Positions 37,957 through 47,135 of a stretch of 64,000 bases of DNA are shown piece by piece. Below the pieces are notes generated by a model. It was not told the origin of the DNA and did not search any database. It worked only from the letters and a program-made list of their open reading frames with translations. This DNA comes from Syntrophobacteraceae bacterium (GTDB lineage: Bacteria; Desulfobacterota; Syntrophobacteria; Syntrophobacterales; Syntrophobacteraceae): the NCBI GenBank assembly GCA_025453975.1, contig JALOPI010000001.1:1-64000 (forward strand), written 5' to 3'. Position numbers and translations under genes: made by a program. Each line of letters begins with the position of its first letter. Within the stretch, counting starts at the first letter, position 1.

Positions 37957-40100
37957 GGTTTTTCGAGATCGTTGACCAGATTCTGAGCTATTACCCGCGA
38001 GCCGACATCACCCTTCTCGAGAAGGCCTATGTCTTTGCGGCCCAGATGCACCGCGGACAGACCCGGCTGGGCGGTGAGCCCTATCTCAACCACCCGCTGG
38101 GTGTCGCGGGCATCCTGGCCGGCATGCGCCTCGATGAAGGGAGCCTTGCGGCTGCGCTGATCCACGACGCCCTGGAGGAGCGCCATGCCACGGAGGATGA
38201 GCTGGGTGCCCTGTTCGGGAAGGACATCACGGGCATCGTCAAGGGCGTCACCAAGCTGGCTCAGCTCGATTTCAGCAATCGCAAGGACCGTCAGGCCGAG
38301 TACATGCGTAAGATGGTCCTGGCCATGTCCCACGATATCCGGGTGGTTCTGGTCAAGCTGGCGGACCGGCTTCATGACATGCGGTGGCACCGCAGCCACG
38401 GGATCCAGGCCCGCCAGGTTCTGGGTCAGGAGACCCTCGACATTTATGCGCCCCTGGCGGCGCGCCTCGGCATCGACTGGATGAAGCAGGAGCTGGAGGA
38501 TCTGGCCTTTGAGTGCCTGGAGCCCAAGGCCTACGCGGAGATCGTGGACGGCCTGGCCAAGACCGAGAAGGACCGCCGGATCTACATCGACGAAGTGAAG
38601 GGGATCCTCGAGGCGGCCCTCGGGGAGCAGGACATCCAGGGGCGCGTCATAGGCCGTCCCAAGCACATCCACGGCATCCATCTGAAAATGATGCGCCAGC
38701 AGATCGACCTCAATCGGGTGTACGATCTCACGGCCTTCCGCATCATCGTGGATTCCATCAAGGCCTGTTATGAAGCCCTCGGCATGGTGCATTCCCTCTG
38801 GGAGCCCTTGCCGGGCCGCTATAAGGACTACATTGCCAGGCCCAAGGCCAACATGTACCAGTCCCTGCACACGACGGTCCTCGGGCCCCGCGGGGAAAAA
38901 GTGGAGGTTCAGATCCGAACCGAGGAGATGAACCGTATTGCACGGGAAGGCATTGCCGCTCACTGGCTCTACAAGGAGGGGCGTCCCCCCGCCCGCGGGG
39001 CCGAGGAGGAGACACAGCGCTTCTCGTGGCTGCGGGAGCTTCTGGAGTGGAACAGGGAGTGGCGGGATCCCAAGGCCATTTTCGACAACATGAAGATGGA
39101 GCTGTACCCCGACGAGATCTACGTGTTCACGCCCCAGGGCGAAGTGAAGGCCCTGCCGCGCGGTGCGATTCCCGTGGATTTCGCTTACGAGGTGCACACC
39201 GAGGTGGGGCATCGGTGCGTGGGCGCCCGGGTGAACGGTAAGCTCGTCCCGTTGAGGCACGAGCTGGCGAATGGGGATGCGGTGGAAATCCTGACCTCTA
39301 GCCAGCATCGACCCAGCAAGGACTGGCTCAAGCTCGTCAAGTCTCCCAAGGCCCTGAGCCGCATCCGGCACTGGTTCAAGAATGAGGAGCGGGAAAGGTG
39401 CGTGGCGGAGGGCCGTGAGATCTGCGAGCGGGAGTTTCGGAAGAGGGGGCTCCATTTCAACCATTATGTCAATTCCCCCGAGCTCCTGGAGGTGGCCCGA
39501 AGCTTCGCCGTCAAGAGCATAGACGATCTTCTGGCCAGCATTGGCTACAAAAAGGTTTCACCCATCCAGGTGATCGGCCGCCTTCCCCTCGCCTCGGGCG
39601 AGGGCGAGGCTCCCCGCGAGGAATCCATCACGGTGGAGAAGAGCAGGAGCCGCTCCAGGGGGGAGGGGGTCGCCGTCCTGGGTGCCTCGGACCTGCTGGT
39701 GCGGATGGCGCGCTGCTGCCATCCCGTCCCCGGCGAGCCCATCGTGGGCTACATCACCCGGGGAAAAGGCATCACCGTCCATCGGCAGTCCTGCTCCAAC
39801 CTGGGCCGCGGCGACACGGAGCGCAAGATCGATGTCCAGTGGGACACGGGCGATGGGCAGCTCTACACCGTGGACATCCAGGTGGTCTATGCGGGTGACC
39901 GCGGCGTCCTTGCCAATCTGAACGGCGTTCTCGGGCAGCTCGACGTGAACGTCGTGGACCTGCACATGGATTCCGCGCCCAAGGATGAGATCCACGCATG
40001 CCGCCTGCGCATCGAGGTCAAGGACACGGAGCATCTGCATCGGGTGCTGACTTCCCTGCGCCGCGAGCGGGGCATCTACCGGGTTCAGCGTATCGGATGA
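37953..40100 (+). CDS. rsh: RelA/SpoT homologue, (p)ppGpp synthetase/hydrolase
   Basis: 715 residues. HD hydrolase domain with HRGQTRLGGEPYLNHPLGVA, the HD pair in LIHDALEE and VKLADRLHDMR; the usual HDxxED is HDxxEE here. The synthetase domain carries PGRYKDYIARPKANMYQSLH, whose RxKD form marks the bifunctional type, and VEVQIRTEEMNRIAREGIAAHW. A TGS domain (DEIYVFTPQGEVKALPRGA) and a C-terminal ACT domain (VDIQVVYAGDRGVLANL) complete the standard layout. It makes and degrades the alarmone in stringent response. GTG start coupled to the end of ispG. Confidence 0.95.
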   Translation: MRFFEIVDQILSYYPRADITLLEKAYVFAAQMHRGQTRLGGEPYLNHPLGVAGILAGMRLDEGSLAAALIHDALEERHATEDELGALFGKDITGIVKGVTKLAQLDFSNRKDRQAEYMRKMVLAMSHDIRVVLVKLADRLHDMRWHRSHGIQARQVLGQETLDIYAPLAARLGIDWMKQELEDLAFECLEPKAYAEIVDGLAKTEKDRRIYIDEVKGILEAALGEQDIQGRVIGRPKHIHGIHLKMMRQQIDLNRVYDLTAFRIIVDSIKACYEALGMVHSLWEPLPGRYKDYIARPKANMYQSLHTTVLGPRGEKVEVQIRTEEMNRIAREGIAAHWLYKEGRPPARGAEEETQRFSWLRELLEWNREWRDPKAIFDNMKMELYPDEIYVFTPQGEVKALPRGAIPVDFAYEVHTEVGHRCVGARVNGKLVPLRHELANGDAVEILTSSQHRPSKDWLKLVKSPKALSRIRHWFKNEERERCVAEGREICEREFRKRGLHFNHYVNSPELLEVARSFAVKSIDDLLASIGYKKVSPIQVIGRLPLASGEGEAPREESITVEKSRSRSRGEGVAVLGASDLLVRMARCCHPVPGEPIVGYITRGKGITVHRQSCSNLGRGDTERKIDVQWDTGDGQLYTVDIQVVYAGDRGVLANLNGVLGQLDVNVVDLHMDSAPKDEIHACRLRIEVKDTEHLHRVLTSLRRERGIYRVQRIG

Positions 40101-40125
40101 CGTTTTCGGATAAATATTCCGCATT

Positions 40126-40137
40126 GTATACGTATAC
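40126..40137. promoter_or_regulatory. Perfect palindrome GTATACGTATAC
   Basis: A 12-bp perfect inverted repeat in AT-rich DNA just after the rsh stop codon, the form of a dimeric regulator binding site. It is about 465 bases from the HU start, so its target is uncertain. Confidence 0.3.
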
Positions 40138-40222
40138 TTACGGGTGCAGGACCTGCTCTTGCGGCAGCCTTGGAGCGAATCCTGCGGCGTGAGCGTATCC
40201 CTTCCGTAATATGCAAGAAAAA

Positions 40223-40252
40223 TCGTTGTTTTTGCCCCATCACCACTATAAT
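40223..40252 (+). promoter_or_regulatory. Candidate promoter upstream of HU
   Basis: A consensus TATAAT (40247-40252) has TCGTTG 18 bases upstream (or TTGTTT at 15). It would produce a leader of about 340 bases before the HU gene. Confidence 0.4.
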
Positions 40253-40601
40253 ATGTTGACAAGATGGCTGACTTCTGAAATCAGTTGAATGGAAGCTCTG
40301 GCCTTGATTTAGGCTCATTCTCAACCGCACTGCACCGATGTTTCTGATCCAGGCTTCCGAGCCAAGTATCCGATCCTGGTCGGAGGATCTCCTGATTCAA
40401 GGGAAGAGCTCGACCATTCGGTTCATCCTCATATCCAAGTCCGATTGCGCGGTTTGTATATTTCAAACGGGACCCAGGTCCAATGTGTTCCTGAGAGGGG
40501 CTGAAATAGGAACGGAAAGGAGGGGAAAAGGCAGGAGAGAGAAACCGGCTCGATTGCTTTTCTGGGGGATTTGTTCGAACCAATCATGAGGAGGAGAGAG
40601 T

Positions 40602-40874
40602 ATGACCAAGGCGGATCTCGTATCAAAGATTGCTGGAGATGGCGGCATCACCAAAGCTCAGGCCGAGAAGGCCGTTGACGGGTTTGTGGGGGCGGTGACC
40701 GATGCCCTCAGCGCGGGAGAGAAGGTGACGCTGGTGGGCTTCGGGACCTTCAGCGTCGGAGCCCGGACCGAGCGTGAGGGCCGCAATCCCAGGACGGGTG
40801 AGAAGATCACCATACCGGCATCGAGGGTCGTGAAATTCAAGCCGGGTAAAAGCCTCAGCGACAAGGTGAAGTAA
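40602..40874 (+). CDS. hup: HU-family histone-like DNA-binding protein
   Basis: 90 residues. Typical HU sequence: [20 protein letters not shown], the signature [21 protein letters not shown] with the DNA-bending beta arm, then the C-terminal [14 protein letters not shown]. It binds and bends DNA non-specifically as a dimer. GGAGGAGAG precedes the ATG. Followed immediately by a strong terminator, so monocistronic. Confidence 0.98.
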   Translation: MTKADLVSKIAGDGGITKAQAEKAVDGFVGAVTDALSAGEKVTLVGFGTFSVGARTEREGRNPRTGEKITIPASRVVKFKPGKSLSDKVK

Positions 40875-40886
40875 CTGCCTTGCAAG

Positions 40887-40920
40887 AAGGGGAGAGGCTG
40901 TCGTCTCTCCCCTTTCGTTT
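40887..40920 (+). terminator. Terminator of the HU gene
   Basis: AAGGGGAGAG and CTCTCCCCTT form a perfect 10-bp stem around an 8-base loop, followed by TCGTTTCTC. It starts 13 bases after the HU stop codon. Confidence 0.85.
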
Positions 40921-41395
40921 CTCATCCCCTTCCCGTCCCATCCGAAGTCGCACCTTTTCTGTCTCCCTCCGCCATGCCGGTGGATGCGTTGCAGCGGGCG
41001 TGAGTGCCCGGCCTGGGCGCAGCCGATCCAGTGCTCTCAGTTTTGCGCGTTTGCAGGGCTGATGGGACATCCGGGCTACGAGGAGGGTGACGATGGCCAG
41101 GCTCGGCCCTGCTCGTCCAGGCAGGAAGCGAGGGCGTCCCCTGGATCGCGCCTGGGCCGTTATTGACTTTTATGGGGCAGCGGCTTAGCGTAATTTTTTG
41201 AGAAGTAGCCCATCGTGGAGAGACTTCCCGGACGACTCTCGATTCTCCAGCCCAGGCTCTTTACGGGGATTGTCGCTCCCTTGGGGGACACCGTCCCGCC
41301 AGGAGCCCCTTCGGCGCGGGGCTTCCGAGCTGGTTGCCGCTTCCGGGGGGCTCTCCGTCGAGCATCAGGCCATCCAACGCTTCGAGGAGTGAGCC
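40921..41395. other. Intergenic region upstream of the TCA cluster
   Basis: About 475 bases with no supported gene. A short AT-rich island at 41160-41205 carries a candidate promoter. The rest looks GC-rich and featureless. Confidence 0.45.
41163..41191 (+). promoter_or_regulatory. Candidate promoter of the TCA cluster
   Basis: TTGACT (41163-41168), 17 bases, then TAGCGT (41186-41191), inside the only AT-rich island of the gap, about 205 bases before the aconitase start. The -10 is a weak match. Confidence 0.35.
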
Positions 41396-43339
41396 TTGGC
41401 AAGGAATCTCACCCATAAGATCCTGGAAGCCCACCTGGTGGAGGGAAGCCTGACTCCGGGGCGGGAGATCGCCATCCGCATCGATCACGTCCTGCTCCAG
41501 GATGCGACCGGGACCATGGCCATGCTGGAGCTGGAGGCCCTGGGGATCCATCGGGTGCGCTCGGAGCTGGCCGTCCAGTACGTGGACCACAACATCCTTC
41601 AGACCGACAATAAGAACGCCGACGATCACCGCTACCTCCAGACGGCCTGCGCCCGCTACGGGCTGCACTTCAGTCCCGCGGGCAACGGCGTTTCGCACCA
41701 GGTGCACATGGAGCGGTTCGGCATCCCCGGGAAGACCCTTCTGGGTGCCGACAGTCACACCCCGGGCTCCACGGGGGTCTCCATGCTGGGCATCGGCGCG
41801 GGAGGACTGGATGTGGCCCTGGCCATGGCGGGTTATCCCTATCACCTGCCGTGCCCCAGGGTCCTGGGGGTCCGGCTGGATGGGAAGCTTCCCGACTGGG
41901 TCAGCGCCAAGGACGTGATACTCGAGATGCTCCGGCGTTACGGGGTCAAGGGCTGCCTCGGGAAGATCGTCGAGTACTGGGGCCCCGGCGTCCGGCATCT
42001 CTCGGCCACGGACCGGGAGACCATCGGGAACATGGGGACGGAGCTGGGGGCGACGTCGTCCATTTTCCCATCGGACGAGAGAACGAAGCGCTACCTGGAG
42101 GCCCAGAACCGAGGAGACTGCTGGGCGGAGCTCGCCGCCGACGGGGGAGCCTCCTACGACGAAGAGGACGAGATCGATCTTTCCAAGCTGGAGCCCCTCA
42201 TCGCCAGGCCGTCCTCGCCGGGGAACGTGGTGCCGGTGCGGGAGGTGGCCGGGATCAAGGTGCACCAGGCCATTGTCGGGAGCAGCGTGAACTCGTCCTT
42301 CCGGGATCTCATGGTGGCCGCGGCCATGGTGGAGGGTCGCCACATCCACCCCGAGGTATCCTTTCACATCAATCCGGGAAGCCGTCAGGTCATCGAGAAC
42401 GTCACTGTCCACGGGGGGCTCATTTCCCTCCTGAGGGCCGGTGCGAGAATCCACGAGTCGGGCTGCCTCGGCTGCATCGGCATGGGGCAGGCCCCGGGAA
42501 CGGGACAGGTCAGCCTGCGGACCATGCCCCGCAACTTCCCGGGCCGGTCCGGGACCAAGGACGACCAGGTGTATCTCTGCTCTCCCGAAACGGCGGCGGC
42601 AGCGGCCCTGAGGGGGGTCATCACCGACCCGCGCGACCTGGAGTCCGACCTGGCCTACCCTCGCATCGAGGATCCCGAGCGCTACTTGGTGGAAGCTTCG
42701 GCCATTGTGGCTCCCTCGGAGGAGCTGGGATCGACGGAAGTCGTCCGGGGCCCCAACATCCGCCCCCTTCCCGAGATGGAGCCCCTCCCCGAGGATCTCG
42801 AGGTCGTGATCATCCTCAAGGTGGGGGACAACATCTCGACGGACACCATCATGCCGGCGGGTGCCAGGGTGCTTCCCCTCCGGTCCAATGTCGAGGCCAT
42901 CAGCGAGTTCGTCTATTCCCAGGTGAATCCTGATTTTCACCGGGAAGCCAGGGCGGCGGGTGCCGTCGCCGTGGTGGGCGGCGAGAACTACGGGCAGGGA
43001 TCCAGCCGTGAGCATGCGGCGCTGGCCCCCCGGTATTTGGGGGTGAGGGTCAAGCTGGCCAAAAGCTTCGCCCGTATCCACCAGGCGAATCTCTGCAATT
43101 TCGGGATCCTGCCGCTGGCCCTCCGGGATCCTTCCGATTACGAGTGGATCCGGAAGGGGATGAGGATGATACTCCAGGGCATCCGCAAGCGGTTGGCTCA
43201 GGGGGATGTGGAGATCCCCCTGGAGGTCGACGGGCGTCGGGTCATGACCCGCATCGAGGTGTCGGACCGGCAGCGGCGGTATCTGGTCGCGGGGGGGGCC
43301 CTCAATCTGGTGAGAGAGGGGAGCTCCGGCCAGATGTAG
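41396..43339 (+). CDS. acn: Aconitate hydratase
   Basis: 647 residues, the compact aconitase type with the large-subunit part (residues 1 to about 420) joined to a swivel domain (about 460 on). Cluster and active-site motifs: LLGADSHTPGSTGVSMLGIG, VGSSVNSSFRDLMVAA, HESGCLGCIGMGQAPGTG with the CxxC cluster ligands, and swivel NYGQGSSREHAAL. It interconverts citrate and isocitrate. TTG start with GAGGAG six bases upstream; no ATG alternative nearby. First gene of the TCA cluster, followed by citrate synthase 70 bases later. Confidence 0.93.
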   Translation: MARNLTHKILEAHLVEGSLTPGREIAIRIDHVLLQDATGTMAMLELEALGIHRVRSELAVQYVDHNILQTDNKNADDHRYLQTACARYGLHFSPAGNGVSHQVHMERFGIPGKTLLGADSHTPGSTGVSMLGIGAGGLDVALAMAGYPYHLPCPRVLGVRLDGKLPDWVSAKDVILEMLRRYGVKGCLGKIVEYWGPGVRHLSATDRETIGNMGTELGATSSIFPSDERTKRYLEAQNRGDCWAELAADGGASYDEEDEIDLSKLEPLIARPSSPGNVVPVREVAGIKVHQAIVGSSVNSSFRDLMVAAAMVEGRHIHPEVSFHINPGSRQVIENVTVHGGLISLLRAGARIHESGCLGCIGMGQAPGTGQVSLRTMPRNFPGRSGTKDDQVYLCSPETAAAAALRGVITDPRDLESDLAYPRIEDPERYLVEASAIVAPSEELGSTEVVRGPNIRPLPEMEPLPEDLEVVIILKVGDNISTDTIMPAGARVLPLRSNVEAISEFVYSQVNPDFHREARAAGAVAVVGGENYGQGSSREHAALAPRYLGVRVKLAKSFARIHQANLCNFGILPLALRDPSDYEWIRKGMRMILQGIRKRLAQGDVEIPLEVDGRRVMTRIEVSDRQRRYLVAGGALNLVREGSSGQM

Positions 43340-43409
43340 GGTCGTGGTCATCCGCTGAACATCGGCAGGGGCTCTTTGCGCCATCATGGCTATGCATACG
43401 GAGGTTCGC

Positions 43410-44600
43410 ATGGAGAAGACCGGGCGAGTGAAGAACACCGGGCTCAGGGGTATTGCCGTCGCGGATACCAAAATCAGCTTCATCGACGGTGAGAAGGGCA
43501 TCCTCATCTACCGGGGGTATCGCATCGAGCAGCTCGCCGCGCAGTCGTCGTTCATGGAGACCGCCCATCTGCTGCTCCACGGGGTGCTCCCCAACCGGGA
43601 GCAGCTGGAGGTCTTCGAGGGCGAGGTCCGTGGATACCGGCAGGTGCCGGATTTCATCCTGGAGAGCTTCGAGAAATGGCCCAGGAGCGCGGACCCCATG
43701 GACGTGATTCAAGCGGCGGTCCCCGTCCTGGGCATGATGGACCCGGACCTCCACGACGACTCCCGGGATGCCAATGTCCGCATGGCCATGCGGCTCATCG
43801 CGCGGCTTCCGGTTTTGGTGGCGGCCTGGCATCGGGTGAGGAGCGGGAAGGATCCCCTGCCCTCGGACGACGGCCTGTCCCATGCGGCCAATTTCCTCTG
43901 GCAGCTGCACGGAGAAAAGCCGGACCCGGAAACGGCCCGGGACCTGGACGTCTGCCTGGTGCTCCATGCCGACCACACATTCAATGCTTCCACCTTCGCG
44001 TGCCGCGAGGTGGTCTCGACCAAGGCTCACATGTACGCGGGGGTTTCCGCGGGGGTGGGCGCCCTTTCGGGTAGCCTCCACGGCGGGGCCAACGCCCGGG
44101 TGATGAAGATGCTTTTCGAGGTGGAGCCGATCCTCAGGGCGGGGAAGGATGTTTCGGAGTGGGTGAGGGAGCGGTTGGCGCGCGGCCAGAAGATCATGGG
44201 AATGGGGCACGCCGTCTACAAGACCGTGGATCCCCGCTCCATCATCCTCAGCCGGATGTCGGAGCGCATGGGCCGGAAGCTGGGGCAGGAGCACTGGCAT
44301 CGCTGGCTGACCCAGATCGAGTCGGCGGCGCTGCGGGTGCTGGAGGCCAAGGGCAAGGCCGACATCAAGGCCAATGTGGATTTCTACAGCGGCTCCGTCT
44401 ATCACATGATGGGCATCCCCGTGGATCTCATGACCCCGATTTTCGCCATCTCCAGGGTCTCGGGGTGGTGTGCTCACATCATCGAGGAAAAGTTTGCCGA
44501 GGCCCAGGACAGGCCGGCTCTGTATCGGCCCGAAGCCGAATATGTCGGCGATTACTGTGGACCCATCGGATGCGAATTTCAGCCCATCGAGGCCCGTTGA
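43410..44600 (+). CDS. gltA: Citrate synthase
   Basis: 396 residues. Catalytic residues are visible: His in [13 protein letters not shown], His in [13 protein letters not shown] and Asp in [17 protein letters not shown]. It condenses oxaloacetate and acetyl-CoA. The N-terminus [19 protein letters not shown] is of the type I (short, dimeric) bacterial form. Start chosen at the ATG with GGAGG five bases upstream; two earlier in-frame ATGs lack a site. Sits between aconitase and sdhA on the same strand. Confidence 0.95.
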   Translation: MEKTGRVKNTGLRGIAVADTKISFIDGEKGILIYRGYRIEQLAAQSSFMETAHLLLHGVLPNREQLEVFEGEVRGYRQVPDFILESFEKWPRSADPMDVIQAAVPVLGMMDPDLHDDSRDANVRMAMRLIARLPVLVAAWHRVRSGKDPLPSDDGLSHAANFLWQLHGEKPDPETARDLDVCLVLHADHTFNASTFACREVVSTKAHMYAGVSAGVGALSGSLHGGANARVMKMLFEVEPILRAGKDVSEWVRERLARGQKIMGMGHAVYKTVDPRSIILSRMSERMGRKLGQEHWHRWLTQIESAALRVLEAKGKADIKANVDFYSGSVYHMMGIPVDLMTPIFAISRVSGWCAHIIEEKFAEAQDRPALYRPEAEYVGDYCGPIGCEFQPIEAR

Positions 44601-44643
44601 TCCAGCTTTCGATGACGAGCCTTTCAGGAGGAAGCGAGGAGGC

Positions 44644-46365
44644 ATGATTCTGAAGCACGATGTTTTGATCGTCGGAGCGGGGCTGGCTGGCCTTCGGGCC
44701 GCCCTGGAGGTGGCGGGGAGCGCCGATGTGGGGCTGTTGAGCAAGGTCTATCCGACGAGGTCTCATTCCGGCGCCGCACAGGGCGGCATTGCGGCTGCCC
44801 TTGGCAACGAGGAGCCCGATTCCTGGGAATGGCACATGTTCGATACCGTCAAGGGCGGGGATTACCTGACGGACCAGAACGTGGCCGAAATCCTGGCGCT
44901 GGATGCCCCCCGGGCCATTTATGAGCTGGAGCACATGGGGGTGCCTTTCAACCGCACCGAGGACGGGCGCATCGCCCAGCGGGCCTTCGGCGGGCACACG
45001 CGTGACTTTGGGGCCGCCCCCGTGAAGCGGGCCTGTTATGCCGCCGATCGCAGCGGACGCGTCATGATGGACACCCTGTACTTCCAGGCCGTCAAGAAGG
45101 GAATCCGGACGTACCCCGAGCTTCACATGCTGGACCTGGTGATCCGGGACGGACAGGTGGCTGGAGTCACGGTTTACGAGCTGGCCACGGGGGAGATCCA
45201 CTTCATCCAGGCCCGGGCCGTGCTGCTGGCCACGGGCGGGTTCGGCAAGGTGTACAAGACCACCTCCAACGCCTTCGCCAGCACGGGGGACGGAGTCTAT
45301 CTGGCCTACCGCGCCGGCATTCCCCTGGAGGACATGGAGTTCGTGCAGTTCCACCCCACGGGCATTTACGGGCTGGGAGTGCTCATCAGCGAGGCGGCAC
45401 GGGGGGAGGGCGGCATCCTCAGGAATGACCTGGGAGAGCGCTTCATGGAGCGCTATGCCCCCACCATCAAGGACCTGGGGCCCCGGGACATGATCTCCCG
45501 GGCCATCCACGTGGAGATCCACGAAGGAAGGGGCATCGGGGGCAGGGATTACGTCCATCTCGACCTCACCCATCTCGGCGAAAAACGGTTGGCCGAGAAG
45601 CTTTCGGACATCAGCTCCTTCGTGAAGATCTACCTCGGGCTTGACACGGCCAAGGACCTGGTCCCGGTCCAGCCCACCTGCCATTACATGATGGGCGGCA
45701 TTCCGGTGAGCGTTGACGGTGAGGTGCTGGATGCGGACCATCGGGTCGTCCGGGGGCTCTATGCCGCGGGCGAGTGCTCCTGCATCTCCCTCCACGGCGC
45801 CAACCGGCTGGGCTGCAACTCGCTCCTGGACCTGGTGGTGTTCGGCCGGCGGGCCGGTTTGAAAATGGTGGCGGACCTCGGGACCATCCCCTGGCCCGTG
45901 ATGCCCAAAAGCCCCGAGGAGCCCGTTCGGGAGCGCATCGCGCGGCTCAAGGGGGGGCGAGGCGGAGAGAAGGTGGCGCATTTGAGGCGGGAGCTTCAGG
46001 AGATCATGACGGCACACTGCTCGGTGTTCCGCCACGAAGAGACCCTGGCCGGTGCCTTGTCCGACATCGCGGCCCTCCAGGACGCCTTTGGGCGGGTGAA
46101 TGTGGAGAGCCAGGGGGAGCGCTTCAACACGGAGCTCCTCGAAGCCATCGAGCTTGAGCATCTCCTGGGGCTGGGCGAGGCCATCGTGGCATCGGCCCTG
46201 GCCAGGAAAGAGAGCCGGGGAGCCCACTCGCGGGAGGATTTTCCGGCGCGGGACGACGAGAGCTGGCTCAAGCACACCCTGATCCAGAAGCAGGACAAGG
46301 GATACCGGATCTTCCACAAGCCCGTCACCATCACGCGATTTCAACCCAAACCGAGGGCTTACTGA
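44644..46365 (+). CDS. sdhA: Succinate dehydrogenase/fumarate reductase flavoprotein subunit
   Basis: 573 residues. FAD site [18 protein letters not shown], flavin-linking region [18 protein letters not shown] with the conserved His, substrate site [25 protein letters not shown] with the catalytic Arg, and [16 protein letters not shown] plus [14 protein letters not shown] at the C-terminal FAD contact. Oxidises succinate or reduces fumarate. AGGAGG-rich sequence precedes the ATG. Coupled to sdhB with one base between. Confidence 0.95.
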   Translation: MILKHDVLIVGAGLAGLRAALEVAGSADVGLLSKVYPTRSHSGAAQGGIAAALGNEEPDSWEWHMFDTVKGGDYLTDQNVAEILALDAPRAIYELEHMGVPFNRTEDGRIAQRAFGGHTRDFGAAPVKRACYAADRSGRVMMDTLYFQAVKKGIRTYPELHMLDLVIRDGQVAGVTVYELATGEIHFIQARAVLLATGGFGKVYKTTSNAFASTGDGVYLAYRAGIPLEDMEFVQFHPTGIYGLGVLISEAARGEGGILRNDLGERFMERYAPTIKDLGPRDMISRAIHVEIHEGRGIGGRDYVHLDLTHLGEKRLAEKLSDISSFVKIYLGLDTAKDLVPVQPTCHYMMGGIPVSVDGEVLDADHRVVRGLYAAGECSCISLHGANRLGCNSLLDLVVFGRRAGLKMVADLGTIPWPVMPKSPEEPVRERIARLKGGRGGEKVAHLRRELQEIMTAHCSVFRHEETLAGALSDIAALQDAFGRVNVESQGERFNTELLEAIELEHLLGLGEAIVASALARKESRGAHSREDFPARDDESWLKHTLIQKQDKGYRIFHKPVTITRFQPKPRAY

Positions 46366-46366
46366 C

Positions 46367-47074
46367 ATGGACATGCATTTCAAGATCTTCCGGTTTGACC
46401 CGGATACGGACCGGGAGCCGTATTACCGCGAGTACCTGGTGGCGACGGAGCCTCAGGAGCGAATCCTGGATTGTTTGAACCGCATCAAGTGGGAGCAGGA
46501 CGGGTCCCTGGCGTACCGCATGTCGTGTGCCCACGGCGTGTGCGGGTCTGACGGCATGAGGATCAACGGGGTTTGCGGTCTGGCCTGCCAGAAGCTGGTG
46601 AAGGACTACCACGGGTCGGAGATCGTGCTGGAGCCCCTGCCTCACTTCCGGATCCTGAAAGATCTCATGGTGGACATGGACGAGTTTCTGGACCGCATCA
46701 AGGCCATGCGGCCCTATCTCCTGGCGTCGTTGCCCGCGCCCGACAAGGAGAGGCTTCAGGACCCGGTCGATCGAAAAAAAGTCGAGGAAGTCATCCGGTG
46801 CATCCTTTGCGGCAGCTGCAACGGCGCATGTCCCGCCATGGACGAAAACCCGGAGTACGTGGGACCGGCGGCCCTGGTCTGGGCCTACCGCTACCTCTTC
46901 GACTCCAGGGACGAGCGGCACGACGAGCGGCTCCAGGCGGTGGCCCATCCCAATGCGGCCCCGTCGTGCAAGAATTACTTCGAGTGCACCAGGGTGTGTC
47001 CCAAGGGAATTCCGGTGACCAAATCCATCAATCTCATGAAGCGTGAGATCGCGAAGGTCTTGGACGAGAACTGA
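46367..47074 (+). CDS. sdhB: Succinate dehydrogenase/fumarate reductase iron-sulfur subunit
   Basis: 235 residues. 2Fe-2S ligands in SCAHGVCGSDGMRINGVCGLAC, with the Asp-containing variant seen in other SdhB proteins; 4Fe-4S ligands in CILCGSCNGACP; 3Fe-4S ligands in SCKNYFECTRVCPKGIP. It carries electrons from SdhA to the quinone site normally formed with a membrane anchor subunit. No sdhC or sdhD is found on either side: citrate synthase precedes sdhA and fumarase follows sdhB. Confidence 0.95.
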   Translation: MDMHFKIFRFDPDTDREPYYREYLVATEPQERILDCLNRIKWEQDGSLAYRMSCAHGVCGSDGMRINGVCGLACQKLVKDYHGSEIVLEPLPHFRILKDLMVDMDEFLDRIKAMRPYLLASLPAPDKERLQDPVDRKKVEEVIRCILCGSCNGACPAMDENPEYVGPAALVWAYRYLFDSRDERHDERLQAVAHPNAAPSCKNYFECTRVCPKGIPVTKSINLMKREIAKVLDEN

Positions 47075-47135
47075 CAGGGCTTGGGGATGGCGGGCGAGAG
47101 GATTTGTGAGCGCCGGCCGGGTGCGGGAGGTCTTC

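Larger units (their letters stand above)
40101..40601. other. AT-rich intergenic region upstream of the HU gene
   Basis: About 500 bases, AT-richer than flanking genes. It holds a 12-bp perfect palindrome near its start and a good TATAAT-type promoter candidate near 40247. No gene is supported. Confidence 0.5.

Noticed and set aside
40256-40284. TTGACA at 40256 as a promoter for HU
   Set aside because: No acceptable -10 is found 16-18 bases downstream; the TATAAT just upstream is the better candidate.
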